Shown piece by piece: positions 1-11,389 of a stretch of 64,000 nt of DNA. Position 1 is the stretch's first letter. Each line of letters begins with the position of its first letter. The DNA comes from Vicia villosa (lineage: Eukaryota; Streptophyta; Magnoliopsida; Fabales; Fabaceae): positions 103,762,753 through 103,826,752 of the forward strand of contig NC_081186.1 in the NCBI RefSeq assembly GCF_029867415.1. Reading direction: 5' to 3'. The translations under genes and the position numbers were made by a program. Under the pieces are notes generated by a model, which saw only the letters and a list, made by a program, of their open reading frames with translations, ran no database searches and was not told where the DNA came from.

Positions 1-918
1 TCTCTACCAGAAGCGGAATGAGGCCTCCAACTGGAGGACGAGGCAGCTGGTCGGATCCTGCACTCTGCTTACGGTACGTTTGATTTTAACACATTCTCGT
101 ATTTATTTATTTATTTATTTATGTTTCGTATTTATTTTTAATACATTATCGTATTTGTGTTTCAGAGCTGGATCATCTCCTACTTCTCCCGCATCCACGG
201 CTTCCACATCGATCCTGCGTACGTTGACGCCATGCCCAGGGCCGCCAGATACGCCCTCCAGAGGGGGAACGATGCGGTGGGACCATACCGCCTGTGCCTG
301 GACCGCACGATGCACAACGACGTCACCTGGAGGCCGTTCGCCGACTATGCTCAGGTTGTCCCCTTCGACGGGGTTGCTCTATATTCAGGCTGGTTGGCAT
401 GCGGGACCGGCATCATGGTCCGGTATCTCCCGGAGCGGTGCATGCGGCAGTTTGGGTTCGTGCAGATCATACCCAGGTCACCCTTCGAGGCTGCTCCTGA
501 CACAGTGACCAGAGTGCAGCTCACTGTCATATGGGAGGAGTGGCAGCATCATGTGGTACCGGAGGAGTACCGTCGCATGCGGGTCACCTAGGACTGGCAC
601 AGTGTGGAGGGGTGTGTCACATGGTTCTACCGGGTGTCCCATCCTCTCTTGAGACCCGACGTTCCCGGCGCTCCTAGGCCAGCACACGAGGAGATCCTGG
701 AGAACCGGCAGGCGGAGGATGACCACGCCATTGATCTCCTTCCGATCTGCCAGCGGATAGAGATGCTTGGGCGGGACGCGTTGCATCGAGGTGTCATTCA
801 TCAGGGCGGACCAGAGGCAGTCGCCGTGATGGAGATCATCGTCACTGATGCGGGCCGTGCGGCGGGGTACAGGCGGCAGAGGAGAGCCCAGGGTGAGCGG
901 GTTAGGCACACCCAGTAG
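1..918 (+). pseudogene. Plant mobile domain (PMD/MAIN-like) gene, 3' part with in-frame stop
   Basis: A GC-rich coding stretch enters from the left edge. Exon 1 (to 73) reads in frame into exon 2 after a GT-AG intron at 74-165, with donor GTACGT and a T-rich acceptor ending TTTCAG. The joined protein carries features of the C-terminal half of the aminotransferase-like plant mobile domain, such as LYQKRNEASNWRTRQLVG and ERCMRQFGFVQIIPR. Such proteins are often carried by transposons or derived from them. A TAG at 589-591 interrupts the frame, but the same frame continues with family-like sequence (WHSVEGCVTWFYRVSHP) to a second stop at 916-918. The TAG is therefore probably a nonsense mutation rather than the true end. 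The 5' part lies outside the window. The high GC stands out from the AT-rich surroundings. Confidence 0.7.
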
Positions 919-1129
919 TGGTGGGGTTTATTCATTTTTTGATTTTGGATTGTATATTTAGCACACTATTTTTATTTATTTCGGTTTGTATATAATATTT
1001 TCATATTAGTATTTTTTTTGTTTATTTATCATATTAGTGTTTTCAGTCTATCTATTGTTTATTTTATTTGCCGGTAACGTTTAATTAAAATGCGGTTGCG
1101 TTTAAGAAAAAACATAAAAAAAAACACAG

Positions 1130-1300
1130 TTTCTGCATAATTCGGAAATGAACTTCCGAATTCACCCCCCATGAGGTGTTTTCGGATGTTCATCTCCGAA
1201 CGCACCCCCCATGAGGTGTTTTCGGAGATGAACTTCCGAATCAAGGAAATTTTTTTAAAAAAAAAGCGCTTCGGAAGTTCATTTTCGAAGCAGGGGTAGT
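1130..1300. repeat. Palindromic direct-repeat cluster
   Basis: A motif of the type CGGAGATGAACTTCCGAA and its partial inverse recurs at least four times. Between the copies, a 29-30 bp direct repeat centred on CACCCCCCATGAGGTGTTTT occurs twice, 40 bp apart. Each motif can fold into a short hairpin (TTCGGA / TCCGAA). It follows the PMD gene and may be the tail of the transposon that carried it, which is inference. Confidence 0.6.
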
Positions 1301-1369
1301 TTGGGAATTTCGCTGGGGGTGACCCCCATAGGGAGGTGGGTAAAGAAATTTTCAATCTATAAATCTTTT

Positions 1370-1660
1370 TTATATATGCTCAAACAATTAAGTCTACTTT
1401 TCACCATCTTCTTATAAATGTTACCCCAACACTCTCTCTAATATTTTTATTTATGCAACATCCTCATCTCTTTTACACTTTATTCCCGTATTGAATCTTA
1501 AGCGATCAACATTCTGTCACATCTAGCATCGCAGATTTTACTGCAGTCCAATAAAATTTTCTCTTCATCTTATGTGATATATTTGCATCACATAGAACCT
1601 CAGAAACTCTCCTCCATTTCAGCCACCTACCTTATATTCGATTAAATTTGATAATTTACT
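1370..1660 (-). mobile_element. RTE-type LINE 3' fragment (decayed)
   Basis: This stretch aligns by eye to 29650-30010, which encodes the C-terminal end of an RTE-clade LINE reverse transcriptase on the minus strand. Shared stretches include CCAACATTCTGTC, GCAGTC(C/T)AATAAAATTTTCTC and CCTCCATTTCAGCCAC. No open frame remains here. Confidence 0.5.
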
Positions 1661-1784
1661 TCTCTTTCTATCTCTCCTTCCGTTACTTGTATAAGCTAAT
1701 TGATTTAAATTGGTTTAAATACTTACTCTAGTGTTCAACCTCTAAAAAATTTAAAATTTAAAATTTTGTTTACTGATTTAACTA

Positions 1785-2170
1785 AAAAAATCTATAGAAT
1801 GAATCATCTATTTGTTGAAAATGTTTGAATTGAATAAATTTGATTTTAAAAAATTCCAAAAGTACCCCTGTTGGTTGTCAACAAATGAAGAACGAAACAT
1901 AGTACTAACATAAAGGGACCATAGTACTCCTGGTAATTAAAATTCCACCAGTCATAATAAAGACAAAGCGACAAAAGCAATCGTTTTCGCGGGCTCCCGT
2001 GTATGATAATTGAAAATGCGTGGATCGCGTGCTATTTTCAATTTAGTGTTAACTAGAATTCAATTTCAAAAAAATGTTAATTTCTCGTTAATTACACTCT
2101 TTGAGTGAAGTTTTTTATTTTAATTTTTAATTGTACATTAATTATAAAATTTTAGCTATATTTCATAAAT
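1785..2170. repeat. Gene-less copy of the block downstream of acid phosphatase genes A and B
   Basis: The block shares long stretches with 21590-21900 (after gene A) and 39900-40200 (after gene B). Examples are TTGAAAATGTTTGAA, CACCCCTG-TTGTC-like sequence, GCGACAAAAGCA, GGGCTCC and TTGAAAATGCGTGGATC. No acid phosphatase exon lies upstream of this copy within the window. It is a remnant of the duplicated unit with the gene lost or displaced. Confidence 0.75.
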
Positions 2171-3339
2171 TTGTTTGATGCTCAAAATTAGAAACATAAT
2201 AGAATCATTGTATTATACTTTACTTCAATTACGATAAGTAAGTTTTGAAGCTTCTCTCTTTTATTCAAATTCTTATTTTTAATATGAATTGGGATAGAAA
2301 TCAATATTAAAGGATAAAAACATAAAATATTAATTTTTCAATTATAAAGTGAATCGATTTGTCTTTATAGACTTTGTATTTGAGGAACTATGCACTGTCA
2401 AGTGTATTGCTTAATCGTGCTTGAAGAACCATGTACTGATATGATTATAAAAATCTAAACCCTCTTAGCATCAATAAGACCTGACCCATTATTCATAGAG
2501 CACACCAAACCTATGGAGGATACTTAAATCAACATAAGCGAGATGAATCTAACCTCGAATCATATTGACTATCTCGCCACGATACGTTATGTGGATGAGA
2601 CCATCCAACTAGAAGTTCGACTCAACTTTGAGATAAGGAGTTGCCTCAGCCACGAGTCACATAACGAGTTACTAATATTTGTTGTCAGATGAGTTCCAGA
2701 CAAAAGAACATAACCGTGATGACCATGATAATGTAATAGTGAACGTAACAAACAATAATAGTCATGATAATGTAACCGTGAACATAACAGTGAACGTAAC
2801 AAACATAACTGTAAGGATCGTGAAAGTATGTGCATAGTCAAAACTCAGACATGGGAGAGACAAACAATTTAAGGGCAATAGCTAGGTAATGGAAGTTGAT
2901 TTAGCCCAAGTAATTCATAATTACTATAAATAGGTTGATCAATGGTCAGAGTAAGCTAGTACTTATTCACATATATTTCAAATGGATGTTTTGTTTTTCC
3001 AACAACAGAAAGGTCACAAACATTGTAATTTTTGCAAGTACAATTGGTGTCACTGAACTCCCTAAACTAACATGAGATGCACTGATTTCCTCAAAGAGCC
3101 TTTGTTTTACTCAACCATGTTTCTCATTGGTGACCACGAGACACTCATTCGTCTACTACCTTTGAATAAAGTTGATCATTCATAAATTTATCAAACTACA
3201 CCATCTCCTCAGAGCTCTATACAAATCTACAAAGATTTCCTCAAGTGGTGTCAGAATAATTCAAACCCTAGTTCTATTGCTTCGATTCGGCACAATGAAA
3301 ATTCATCTATTTTTCTCTCTCTCAATTATCTTCTCTTAA
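2171..3339. other. AT-rich intergenic, probably old retrotransposon DNA
   Basis: No convincing gene is visible. At 2700-2820 there is a low-complexity run of GTGAACGTAACA-like and GATAATGTAA-like repeats. At 2930-3060 the sequence resembles LTR leader DNA, with a TATAAATAGG box near 2925. I could not assign a family. Weak Copia gag-like similarity may begin just before 3340. Confidence 0.35.
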
Positions 3340-3722
3340 CTTGTGGGTCATTAATTCAGATGCGTCCAATCATGTTATCATCAATAACGGTATCTTCTAT
3401 TACCTATCTACTTCTTGTTTCGTATCTACTATAACTTTTTATAATTGTTATCAAACCCAATTCCAAGGGATTGGTTATGTTTAAATTCAACCTTCTACCT
3501 CTATGCCTATGTTCTCTATGTATCCAATTGTCCATTTAATTTATTTCCAGTCATTCATTTAACTCATTCTCTTGATTGTAATTTCATTTTCGATAATTGT
3601 AATAGTATCCTGCATTACCAGGGTTTTGGATAGAAAATTGTCATCGGATGTGAGTCTCAAAGTCTTTACTACCTCTTAGTGTCATCTAAAATATGTTTTG
3701 CCATAAATTCTCCACTCACTAT

Positions 3723-5056
3723 TGTTGAAGCAGGCATAGCGGCAAGCAACAAAAGTCTTAGAAATATTTATCCGGGAATTATCGTATCCACAGAGATGGT
3801 GAGAATGCCATTCAACAATTTCTACGGTTTCGAACTTGGGTTTGAATGACAAAAGTATAAGAACGGAAAAGTAAAATATATGAACAGAAAAGAATTCATT
3901 CTTAGGAAAGATAAGACTTATCAAGCTTTGAATATGATCTACTTCTTACAAACTTAAACTTGTCGACAAGTTATACTCAACCAAAGATATTCGTCTATGT
4001 TATCATGTATCTCTCACATAAGTGTTCATCTCTGAAGAACCTATGAGACAATTCACAACTAAGGTTATCTCTAACGCAAAGTCGCGAGAACATTCATATT
4101 CTCGCGTCGACGATCTCTCGTGCACCGCTCAAACACGAAAGCATTAAGTACAGATACCCACAGTGATTGTTAGCTCTAAATCTATCTCTAGAGTTTAGAA
4201 ACTAACAGATAATCATCCTAGATAAGGATTCAAGAATTTTATCTCTAAAGCAACCCAAATCCCAAGCACAAAGCAAAAATCTAAGACAACAATCAACACA
4301 GATTTATAAAGCAAGTTTTATATAACGCCATGGGCGACAAATATACACGAGTTTAAAGTAAATACATACACAAAACTCAAATATAAGAGAATACACAAAG
4401 AAGATGAGAAATGAACCAAAGATCTCCCGGGTTGTCAGCTCCGATTGATGAGCAATCCACCTCTGATCATCCAAATGCAAGCTCCATAGTTGTTTTCTAA
4501 GATAATCTAACCAAAAAATGATGTTGATGGTGTTGGGACTCAAAAATACCCAACCCATGTCCTAAAAATGTGATTTTTTCCATTTTTAACAAGTTTGAAA
4601 ATCTTCAGCTCGCTTGGCGGCACAGAGATCCGCTTAGCGGACTCTGCTGTCATGAAAAAAAACAGATTTTGTTTTCGCCATAACTCAAGAACCGTAACTC
4701 CGATTTGCGTCTGGTTCGAAGCGTTGGAAATCTTATTCAATGCTCTATCTAATAATGACTAAATGGTAACCAAATTGATGATTTTTATCATCCTTATTTT
4801 GAGCCTTATTCTTTGATTATTTGATAAAATTTGCATTCTTGAAGCTTAGCCTTTGGTCTTTATTACCCAATGCTCCAAATATGCATGAATACCTATAAAA
4901 TGAATGGAAAACTATTAAATGATATAAAAATGAATCAAAAACACAAGTATGCACATATTTACACAAAAGTTAGGATTTTATTACAAAAACCATAAGAATA
5001 GAATCGATAAGTGCCACAAATATATACTCAAAATATCGACATTTTGGCACTTATCA
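3723..5056. mobile_element. Solo LTR or LTR-like unit nested in the Copia, TSD ACTAT
   Basis: This unit begins TGTTGAAG and ends CACTTATCA. It is flanked by the perfect 5-bp duplication ACTAT (3718-3722 and 5057-5061). The interrupted Copia frame resumes on the right. At 1334 bp with no coding potential, a solo LTR is the simplest reading. A hairpin (GATAAGTGCCA ... TGGCACTTATC) lies at about 5007-5055. A GCTTAGCGG motif near 4630 recurs at 41960-42160, pointing to a related LTR there. Confidence 0.7.
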
Positions 5057-5064
5057 ACTATCCA

Positions 5065-5392
5065 TATGGGTGGCAAAATGGACCTGCTTGTCGAGCATTC
5101 CCATTTTTCCCGCACTTTTTTGTGGGGCGGGGTAAGGTTTTTTGTCCCGCTCCTTTTAATGTACTTGCCCCACCCCGTTTTTTTGCGGGCATGCGTTTTT
5201 TCATACAATTTTACTATTTTTAAGCCTAAGAGATTCAATGTCAACGGGAATTCCCCGCACCACCCTCACTTTTTTGTGGAGCGGGGAAAGGTTTTAGACC
5301 CGCACTCTCAAATATGCTTGCCCCACCCCATTTTTTGTAGGCTTTTGTGGGGCGGGCCTAAACAGGGTGGGCATGCTTGTTTTCCACCCCTA
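5065..5392. mobile_element. Non-autonomous hAT element, 8-bp TSD ACTATCCA
   Basis: The left end is TATGGGTGGCAAAATGG. The right end, read on the other strand, is TAGGGGTGGAAAAC, a hAT-style terminal inverted repeat. Eight-base duplications ACTATCCA flank it (5057-5064, 5393-5400). Inside are two G/C-rich subterminal repeats of the GTGGGGCGGG type. The 179-codon open frame overlapping it is chance coding through these repeats. Confidence 0.75.
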
Positions 5393-5950
5393 ACTATCCA
5401 TATTCAATTGTTAATCCATGCTCAGTTGGGTCCTTCATGCTCAATTTGGTCATTCATGCTCCGTTGGCTCAGCCATAAGTTTATATAATTATCAAATGAA
5501 CATTGTGATTTGATTCAGCTATGGAAACACACTCGTAGTCACTTTCCTTATCGAGTCAATAATCGAGCTTTGTCGTTCCATTTTTCTTTAGTACACTCTA
5601 ATGCTTAGGTTTCCTCTCGTATTATCTCTATTTTTGAGTCTAGGTATTTTGTTACTTTTATTGATGATTTTCCATGTTACATGTGGTTATTTTTAATGAA
5701 GAATAAATCTGAATTAGTTTATATTTTTGAACAATTTTATCAAGAAATAAAAATTCAATTTGATATGTTTATTTGTACCTTAAGAATTGATATTGCACTT
5801 GAATACTTATCCCATAAATTTAAATGTTATTTCCTTTAATAGTATTCTCCACCAAACATCCTTCCTTTAGACACCTTAACAAAATGTTATAGGCGGCCGC
5901 AAAATCAGGTTCTCAATGAAACTCTTTGAACCCTACTTCTTTATGGTAAT

Positions 5951-7291
5951 TGTTAGTTCCATGGTTTTGGGGTTCACAACAATTTTCATAAAACATGGTT
6001 CTCGACAGATGCTGAGCAAGATGTTGTAACATCTTGTCTATACTAATACAACCGAGTTTGAGCTTATATTGAAGACAAATGTTCTAACAAATGTCATGAC
6101 ATTCTGAACCAAAACATCAGTATAGATTGTTATAAATCTTGACAGATTTGATTTGATTTTGTAATTTTTCTTTTAGATATATCTCAATAATATTCGCAAG
6201 TCAAGAAGATTCAATCTGGAACTATATAATCAAATAAAGTCAGAAATTAAGATTCTAAAATTGGATGATTGAACAATTTAGAAACCTTGAAGATTTGTTC
6301 CAAGATTTAAAAGATATTTATCTACGATTTTGATGATGTCCTTAACGTGTGCATTAAGTAATATTTAGGGCAAAGGTTTCGAAGTCCATGGATTCCTAAA
6401 GACTATTTAAAGAGAACCCTATCCTAATGTAATTTATAACTTTTCACAATTGTAAATTAGGGGAAGTCTTAGGTCTCCTGTTTTGAGAGTCTCTTATGTG
6501 TGTGCAAGTCACCCACGTATCTTTAGATACAGTGTGGTAAACTATATGTTGCTTGAGTGTTAGTCAGGGTATTGTTCTCACTCTTTAATCTTTTAAGCAT
6601 AAGAGTTGAGTTATGTTCTTTATCAAAGCTTTTAAGAAAGATTAAGTATTGTTCTTAGTTGAAGCTGTGAAGCAAGCCTAAGTATTTGTTTGGAAGTGTG
6701 ATCTTCTTTTATCACTAGTTTGTGATTGGTTTTGTCATTGAGATTGTTACCTGTTCTGAAACAGTAACTGTGATTGGGACTGTTTGTTTCATCACTGCGG
6801 TGATTTGTTGTAGGATGTCGATTTCCCAAGTCTAGATGTCGACTTCCTGGCAGAATTTACACTTGGTAATGATTAGGCGAGAAGTTGTAAACTTGGACTG
6901 TTTAACTTTGAACTAATACTGCTAATAGTGGATTTCCTTCATAGCTTGGTAGCCCCCAAATTAAGTGTTGTTTCACTGAACTGGGTTAACAATTTCTCTA
7001 TGTTATTTACCATTCTGCAATTGTTTTCTCCATATCTTTTAGGTTGGTAAATATGTGTTATGTCAGTAGATGATATCAAAACATCTGTTCTGACATTGTT
7101 TAAGTTGAGATATTGATCTTAACTTGAGATTTGCGATGGTTGTCATTCTGTGATTTATCTATGTGCAAAAGTTACAGGTGAATGTTATTATGTTGTATCA
7201 GGAGAAGATGCTATAACATCTGTCTTGATGTCATGTTCTCATGTTGGAACATCAGGATTAACATGTATCTACCATGCACTAGAGAATTTCA
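5951..7291. mobile_element. Solo LTR nested in Copia integrase, TSD GTAAT
   Basis: The unit starts TGTTAGTTCC and ends GAGAATTTCA. Flanking duplications GTAAT are at 5946-5950 and 7292-7296. On the left the host Copia reads ...TLLLYGN and on the right it resumes NVP, so removing 1341 bp plus one duplication copy restores the integrase motif. There is no coding capacity. Repeated (A)ACATCTGTT(C)TGACAT-like words are typical of long Copia LTRs. Unequal recombination between the LTRs of a full element is the usual origin. Confidence 0.85.
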
Positions 7292-8834
7292 GTAATGTTC
7301 CATGCTATTTTTTGGACGATGTTTTTCTAAAGTTACGTTATAAATCACATAGCATCATCTAACCTTAACAATAATATCCCTCATTTAATCCTTTTCCCAC
7401 TTCCCCTTCCATCGTTTACTCCTTGTGTCTTCAAAACTGCATATTTTGCTCACAATGTCTCTTGGTATTGATAAATTATCAACTCGGTCACTTAAGTGTA
7501 TCTTTCTTGGTTATCATCAACCCCAAAAAGATTATTTTTTTATTCTCCTACATTATAACGATAACTCATATCGGTTGATGTTACCTTTTATAAAAAGTTT
7601 GTTCTATTTTTTGAGTCAAACCACGTGATTCTAGAATCCATTCACAAAATTACTCCTACACCTCTTCTAAAATTTATTAATGCCTTGTCTACCATTGTTC
7701 ATTAGTAGTCTAGGAAGTATGACCCACTTGAGACTCCTACAGTTAATTCCATTGCTTCATGACCATTACATACATATTATTGTCATCATCCAACCTCTGT
7801 CGTACAAGTCTATAAGGTCAATGAAGACTCTCCTTTGATGTTGACTCTATAACAAAATATGATCATGCAACATGTAGTATACTATGTAGATTGATCTCGA
7901 CTGTAAGATTTATTCATTAAAAGATCGCTAGGTAGCTAAATGATACACTTAAATATTTAGGTTATACTATAATGATACTTTGTATCATGTAGCCAAGATG
8001 GCATCAGTTAGACTTCTTCTTGCCATTATAGTCATTCGACATGGGCCTCTCCCTCAATTTGACATCCAATTTTTTTTTACATGGTGATCTTGAAGAGGCA
8101 ATATGTATGAAGAAACCACTTGGGTTTGTTTCTCATGGGGATTTATCTATTATAGTTACACAACTACATTGTCTCTTTATGGTCTTAAGTAGTCTTTGAG
8201 AGCTTGATTTGGCATATTCTCCATTGTAGTACAACAATTTTGTATGAATCGTAACATATCCAACCATTATTTTTTATCATCACTCACCCTAAGGATGCAT
8301 GGTATTTTCATAACTGTCAGTGATCATCAGGGAATGCTCTAGTTGAAACAATACCTTTCGAGTTAGTTACATATGAAAGACCTTGGTAAAATCCACTATT
8401 TTATTGGAAATTGATGTAGCCTAATCTAAAGATGGTTGGGTAATTTCTTAGTAGAAATATGTCGTGGATATTTTGAAAGAAACAAGTTTATTGAATGTCA
8501 AATCAGTTGATACTCCTATGGATCCAATTGGGAAAAGCCTTTAATTGACTCACAAATATGTAAGAGAATGGTTGAAAAGTTAAATTATCTCACAGTCACT
8601 TCTCTGGACATTTCTTTTGCACTTATTATGGTAAGTGAATTCTTGAATGCTCCTTTCTAAGAACACATGTATGCTGCTCTCCGGATTTTAAGATATATCA
8701 AATATGAAACAAGAATGTCTCATTTATGAAGATAAAGGACATCCATAGATGATTGGTTACTTTGTTGTTATTGGATATCACCACTCGTTGATATACGATC
8801 CACTTATAAGTATTATGTACTCGTTGGAGGAAAG

Positions 8835-10087
8835 TGAAGGATAGAAAAACACTTAGAAAGGGGGGGATTGAATAAGTGTGACTTTAAATCTTGGACGATA
8901 AAAATAAAATGCACAATTATTTTTATCCTGGTTCGCTGTTAACGAAGCTACTCCAGTCCACCCCCGCAGAGATGATTTACCTCAACCTGAGGATTTAATC
9001 CACTAATCGCACGGATTACAATGGTTTTCCACTTAGTCCGCAACTAAGTCTTCCAGAGTCTTCTGATCACACACTGATCACTCCAGGAACAACTGCTTAG
9101 ATACCCTCTAAGACTTTTCTAGAGTCTACTGATCAACACGATCACTCTAGGCTTAGTTCACTCCTAAGACTTCCCTAGAGTATTCTGATCAACACGATCA
9201 CTCTAGTTACAAACTGCTCAGCCAACTGCTAAGACTTCCTAGAGTATACTGATCAACACGATCACTCTAGTTTCTTACAACTTAATGTAATTCTAAGAGT
9301 ATTACAAATGCTTCTTAAAAGCGATAATCACAACTGTGATATTTCTCTTAATCGTTTAAGCTTAATCTCACTAAGATATTACAACAGCAATGTAGTGAGT
9401 TGATGAAGATTCTGAGCTTTGATTGAATAGCGTTTCAGCAAGTTTGATATAAGTCGTTTTGGTGCGGAATCGTTAACCTTGCTTCTCATCAGAACTTCAT
9501 ATATATAGGCGTTGAGAAGATGACCGTTGAGTGCATTTAATGCTTTGCGTGTTCCGTACAGCATTGCATTTAATGTTATACGCTTTTGTCAACTACCTCG
9601 AGCCTTGTTCACGCTGTGTCTACTGACGTTGCCTTTAGTAGCTTTAACGTTCCTTTTGTCAGTCAGCGTAGTCTGCCACGTGTACTTCCTTCTGATCTGA
9701 TGTTTGTGAATACGACGTTTGAATATCATCAGAGTCAAACAGCTTGGTGCATAGCATCTTCTGATCTTCTGATCTTGAAGTGCTTCTGAGCGTGATACCA
9801 TCTTCTGATCTTCAGTGCTTCTGATCTCATGTTCTTCTGATGCTTCCATAGACCCATGTTCTGATTCTGCTTCGACCATCTTCTGATGTCTTGCCAGACC
9901 ATGTTCTGATGTTGCATGCTGAACCATTTGAGACACAACTTCTGAGCGCTGAATTATGCGTACTCTTTATATATTTCCTGAAAGGGAAATTGCATTGGAT
10001 TAGAGTACCATATTATCTTAAGCAAAATTCATATTATTGTTATCATCAAAACTAAGATAATTGATAAGAACAAATCTTGTTCTAACA
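8835..10087 (-). repeat. 3' LTR of the Sirevirus-like element
   Basis: A direct repeat of 17023-18275, 1253 bp, with TG...CA ends on either strand. It contains four tandem units of about 45-65 bp (9040-9275), each able to fold as CTAGAGT ... TGATC-AACAC-GATCA ... ACTCTAG. The other half carries many CTTCTGAT words (9760-9940). Small open frames inside it are not genes. Confidence 0.92.
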
Positions 10088-10265
10088 ATCTCCCCCTTTT
10101 TGATGATGACAAAAACATATATAAATGATATGAATTTGCGATCAGAAAGAGTAGACGGCAAAAGACAAATTACACAGCTATTGCATAAGCATATGAATAT
10201 GTCTCCCCCTGAGATTAACAATCTCCCCCTGAGATAAATAATCTCCCCCTGAAATAAATACTCGA
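10088..10265 (-). promoter_or_regulatory. Multiple polypurine tracts for plus-strand priming
   Basis: Immediately inside the 3' LTR, the minus strand reads AAAAAGGGGGAGAT up to 10088. Three further AGGGGGAGA cores follow at exactly 20-bp spacing (plus-strand starts 10201, 10221, 10241). Another CTCCCCCTTTTT lies at 11205-11217. Multiplied polypurine tracts are a known hallmark of Sireviruses, which supports both the orientation and the lineage. Confidence 0.85.
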
Positions 10266-10340
10266 AGAACTTTGATAAAAGACTTCCCTGATTATTTCGG
10301 TAGAGACGATCATATAAGCTTCTGCCTTCAGAGAATTCAT

Positions 10341-10690
10341 AGCTTCTGACTTCTGCTTCCATTGGACAGCTTCAGAACTTGAATTTCTTTAGATCCTTAG
10401 AACACTCACAGCTTCTGATTCCTGCTTCCATCGTGGACAGCTTCAGAACTTGAATTTCTTTGATCTTCAGAACATTCACAGCTTCTGACTTCTGCTTCCA
10501 TTCAGGACAGCTTCAGAACTTGAATTTCTTTGATCTTCAGAACATTCACAGCTTCTGATTTCTGCTTCCATTCAGGACAGCTTCAGAACTTGAGTTTTCT
10601 GGATCTTCTAGAACATTCACATCTTCTGATTTCTGCTTCCCTCGGATAGCTTCAGAACTTTGAATGTCTACCAATCATCACTTCATGCTA
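10341..10690. repeat. Five ~70-bp tandem repeats upstream of the polypurine tracts
   Basis: Units begin near 10341, 10410, 10480, 10550 and 10621. Each contains GCTTCTGA(C/T)TTCTGCTTCCA followed by ACAGCTTCAGAACTTGA. The spacing is 69-71 bp and the copies are nearly identical. This is non-coding DNA of the Sirevirus-like element. Confidence 0.85.
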
Positions 10691-11389
10691 GATTTGTATC
10701 AGAACATTGTTGAATGTACCAGAGCATCATCAGAGCATCTCTACATCCTGAAATGTTACAGAACAAAAACTAAACGACAAAAGTCAGCATGAACGAGTTA
10801 GAACATAAAATGTATGTTTGAACACATTATATGTATCAGAGCCATATAGGCTGATATAATGTATCAGAGCAAATAATGTATCAGAGCCATAACATTATAT
10901 GTATCAGAGCAAATAGAATTTTGTCAGAACAGGATAGACAATGATATTCAAATTCTATTATCAGTGCTTCTGATTCATTCTTCTTTCTTGCTTCTGATCT
11001 CTGAAGCTTGACAGCACTCAGCTTGCTTCAGTTTCCAAGAGCTTATTCCTTTTACAGAATAACGCTTCTTATGGTTTTGCTTCTAGTGTTTGCTTCTGAA
11101 GATTCACTTCACTTCTCTGTACCTGCAAAACACTTAAACCATGTAGAACTTGCAGTTCTTGTTAGTGAATGCAACTGATTAAATCAAATCATTTATCACA
11201 GTATTTCTCCCCCTTTTTGTCATATCATCAAAAAATAGAAAAGATTCAGATGAATAAAACAGAACACATGGAGGAAGAAGATGATTTCATTAAGGTTCAA
11301 CCAATGGGTACAAAAGTACAGGATGAAAAGATCAGATGCACAGAAACAAAACAGATGCAAAGAAAAGAAAGAAACAACACAGACTCAAT

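Noticed and set aside
2587..2841. 84-codon minus-strand frame
   Set aside because: It translates a low-complexity GATAATGTAA / GTGAACGTAA repeat tract with no domain or context.
4949..5488. 179-codon open frame
   Set aside because: It crosses the end of an LTR-like unit, a complete hAT element and part of a dead Copia, so it cannot be one gene.
9589..9936. 115-codon minus-strand frame, repeated at 17777-18124
   Set aside because: It lies wholly within the LTRs and translates the CTTCTGAT-type repeat. No domain is seen.
10201..10260. Possible CRISPR-like short regular repeats
   Set aside because: The 20-bp repeats are contiguous polypurine tracts of a plant retroelement, with no spacers.
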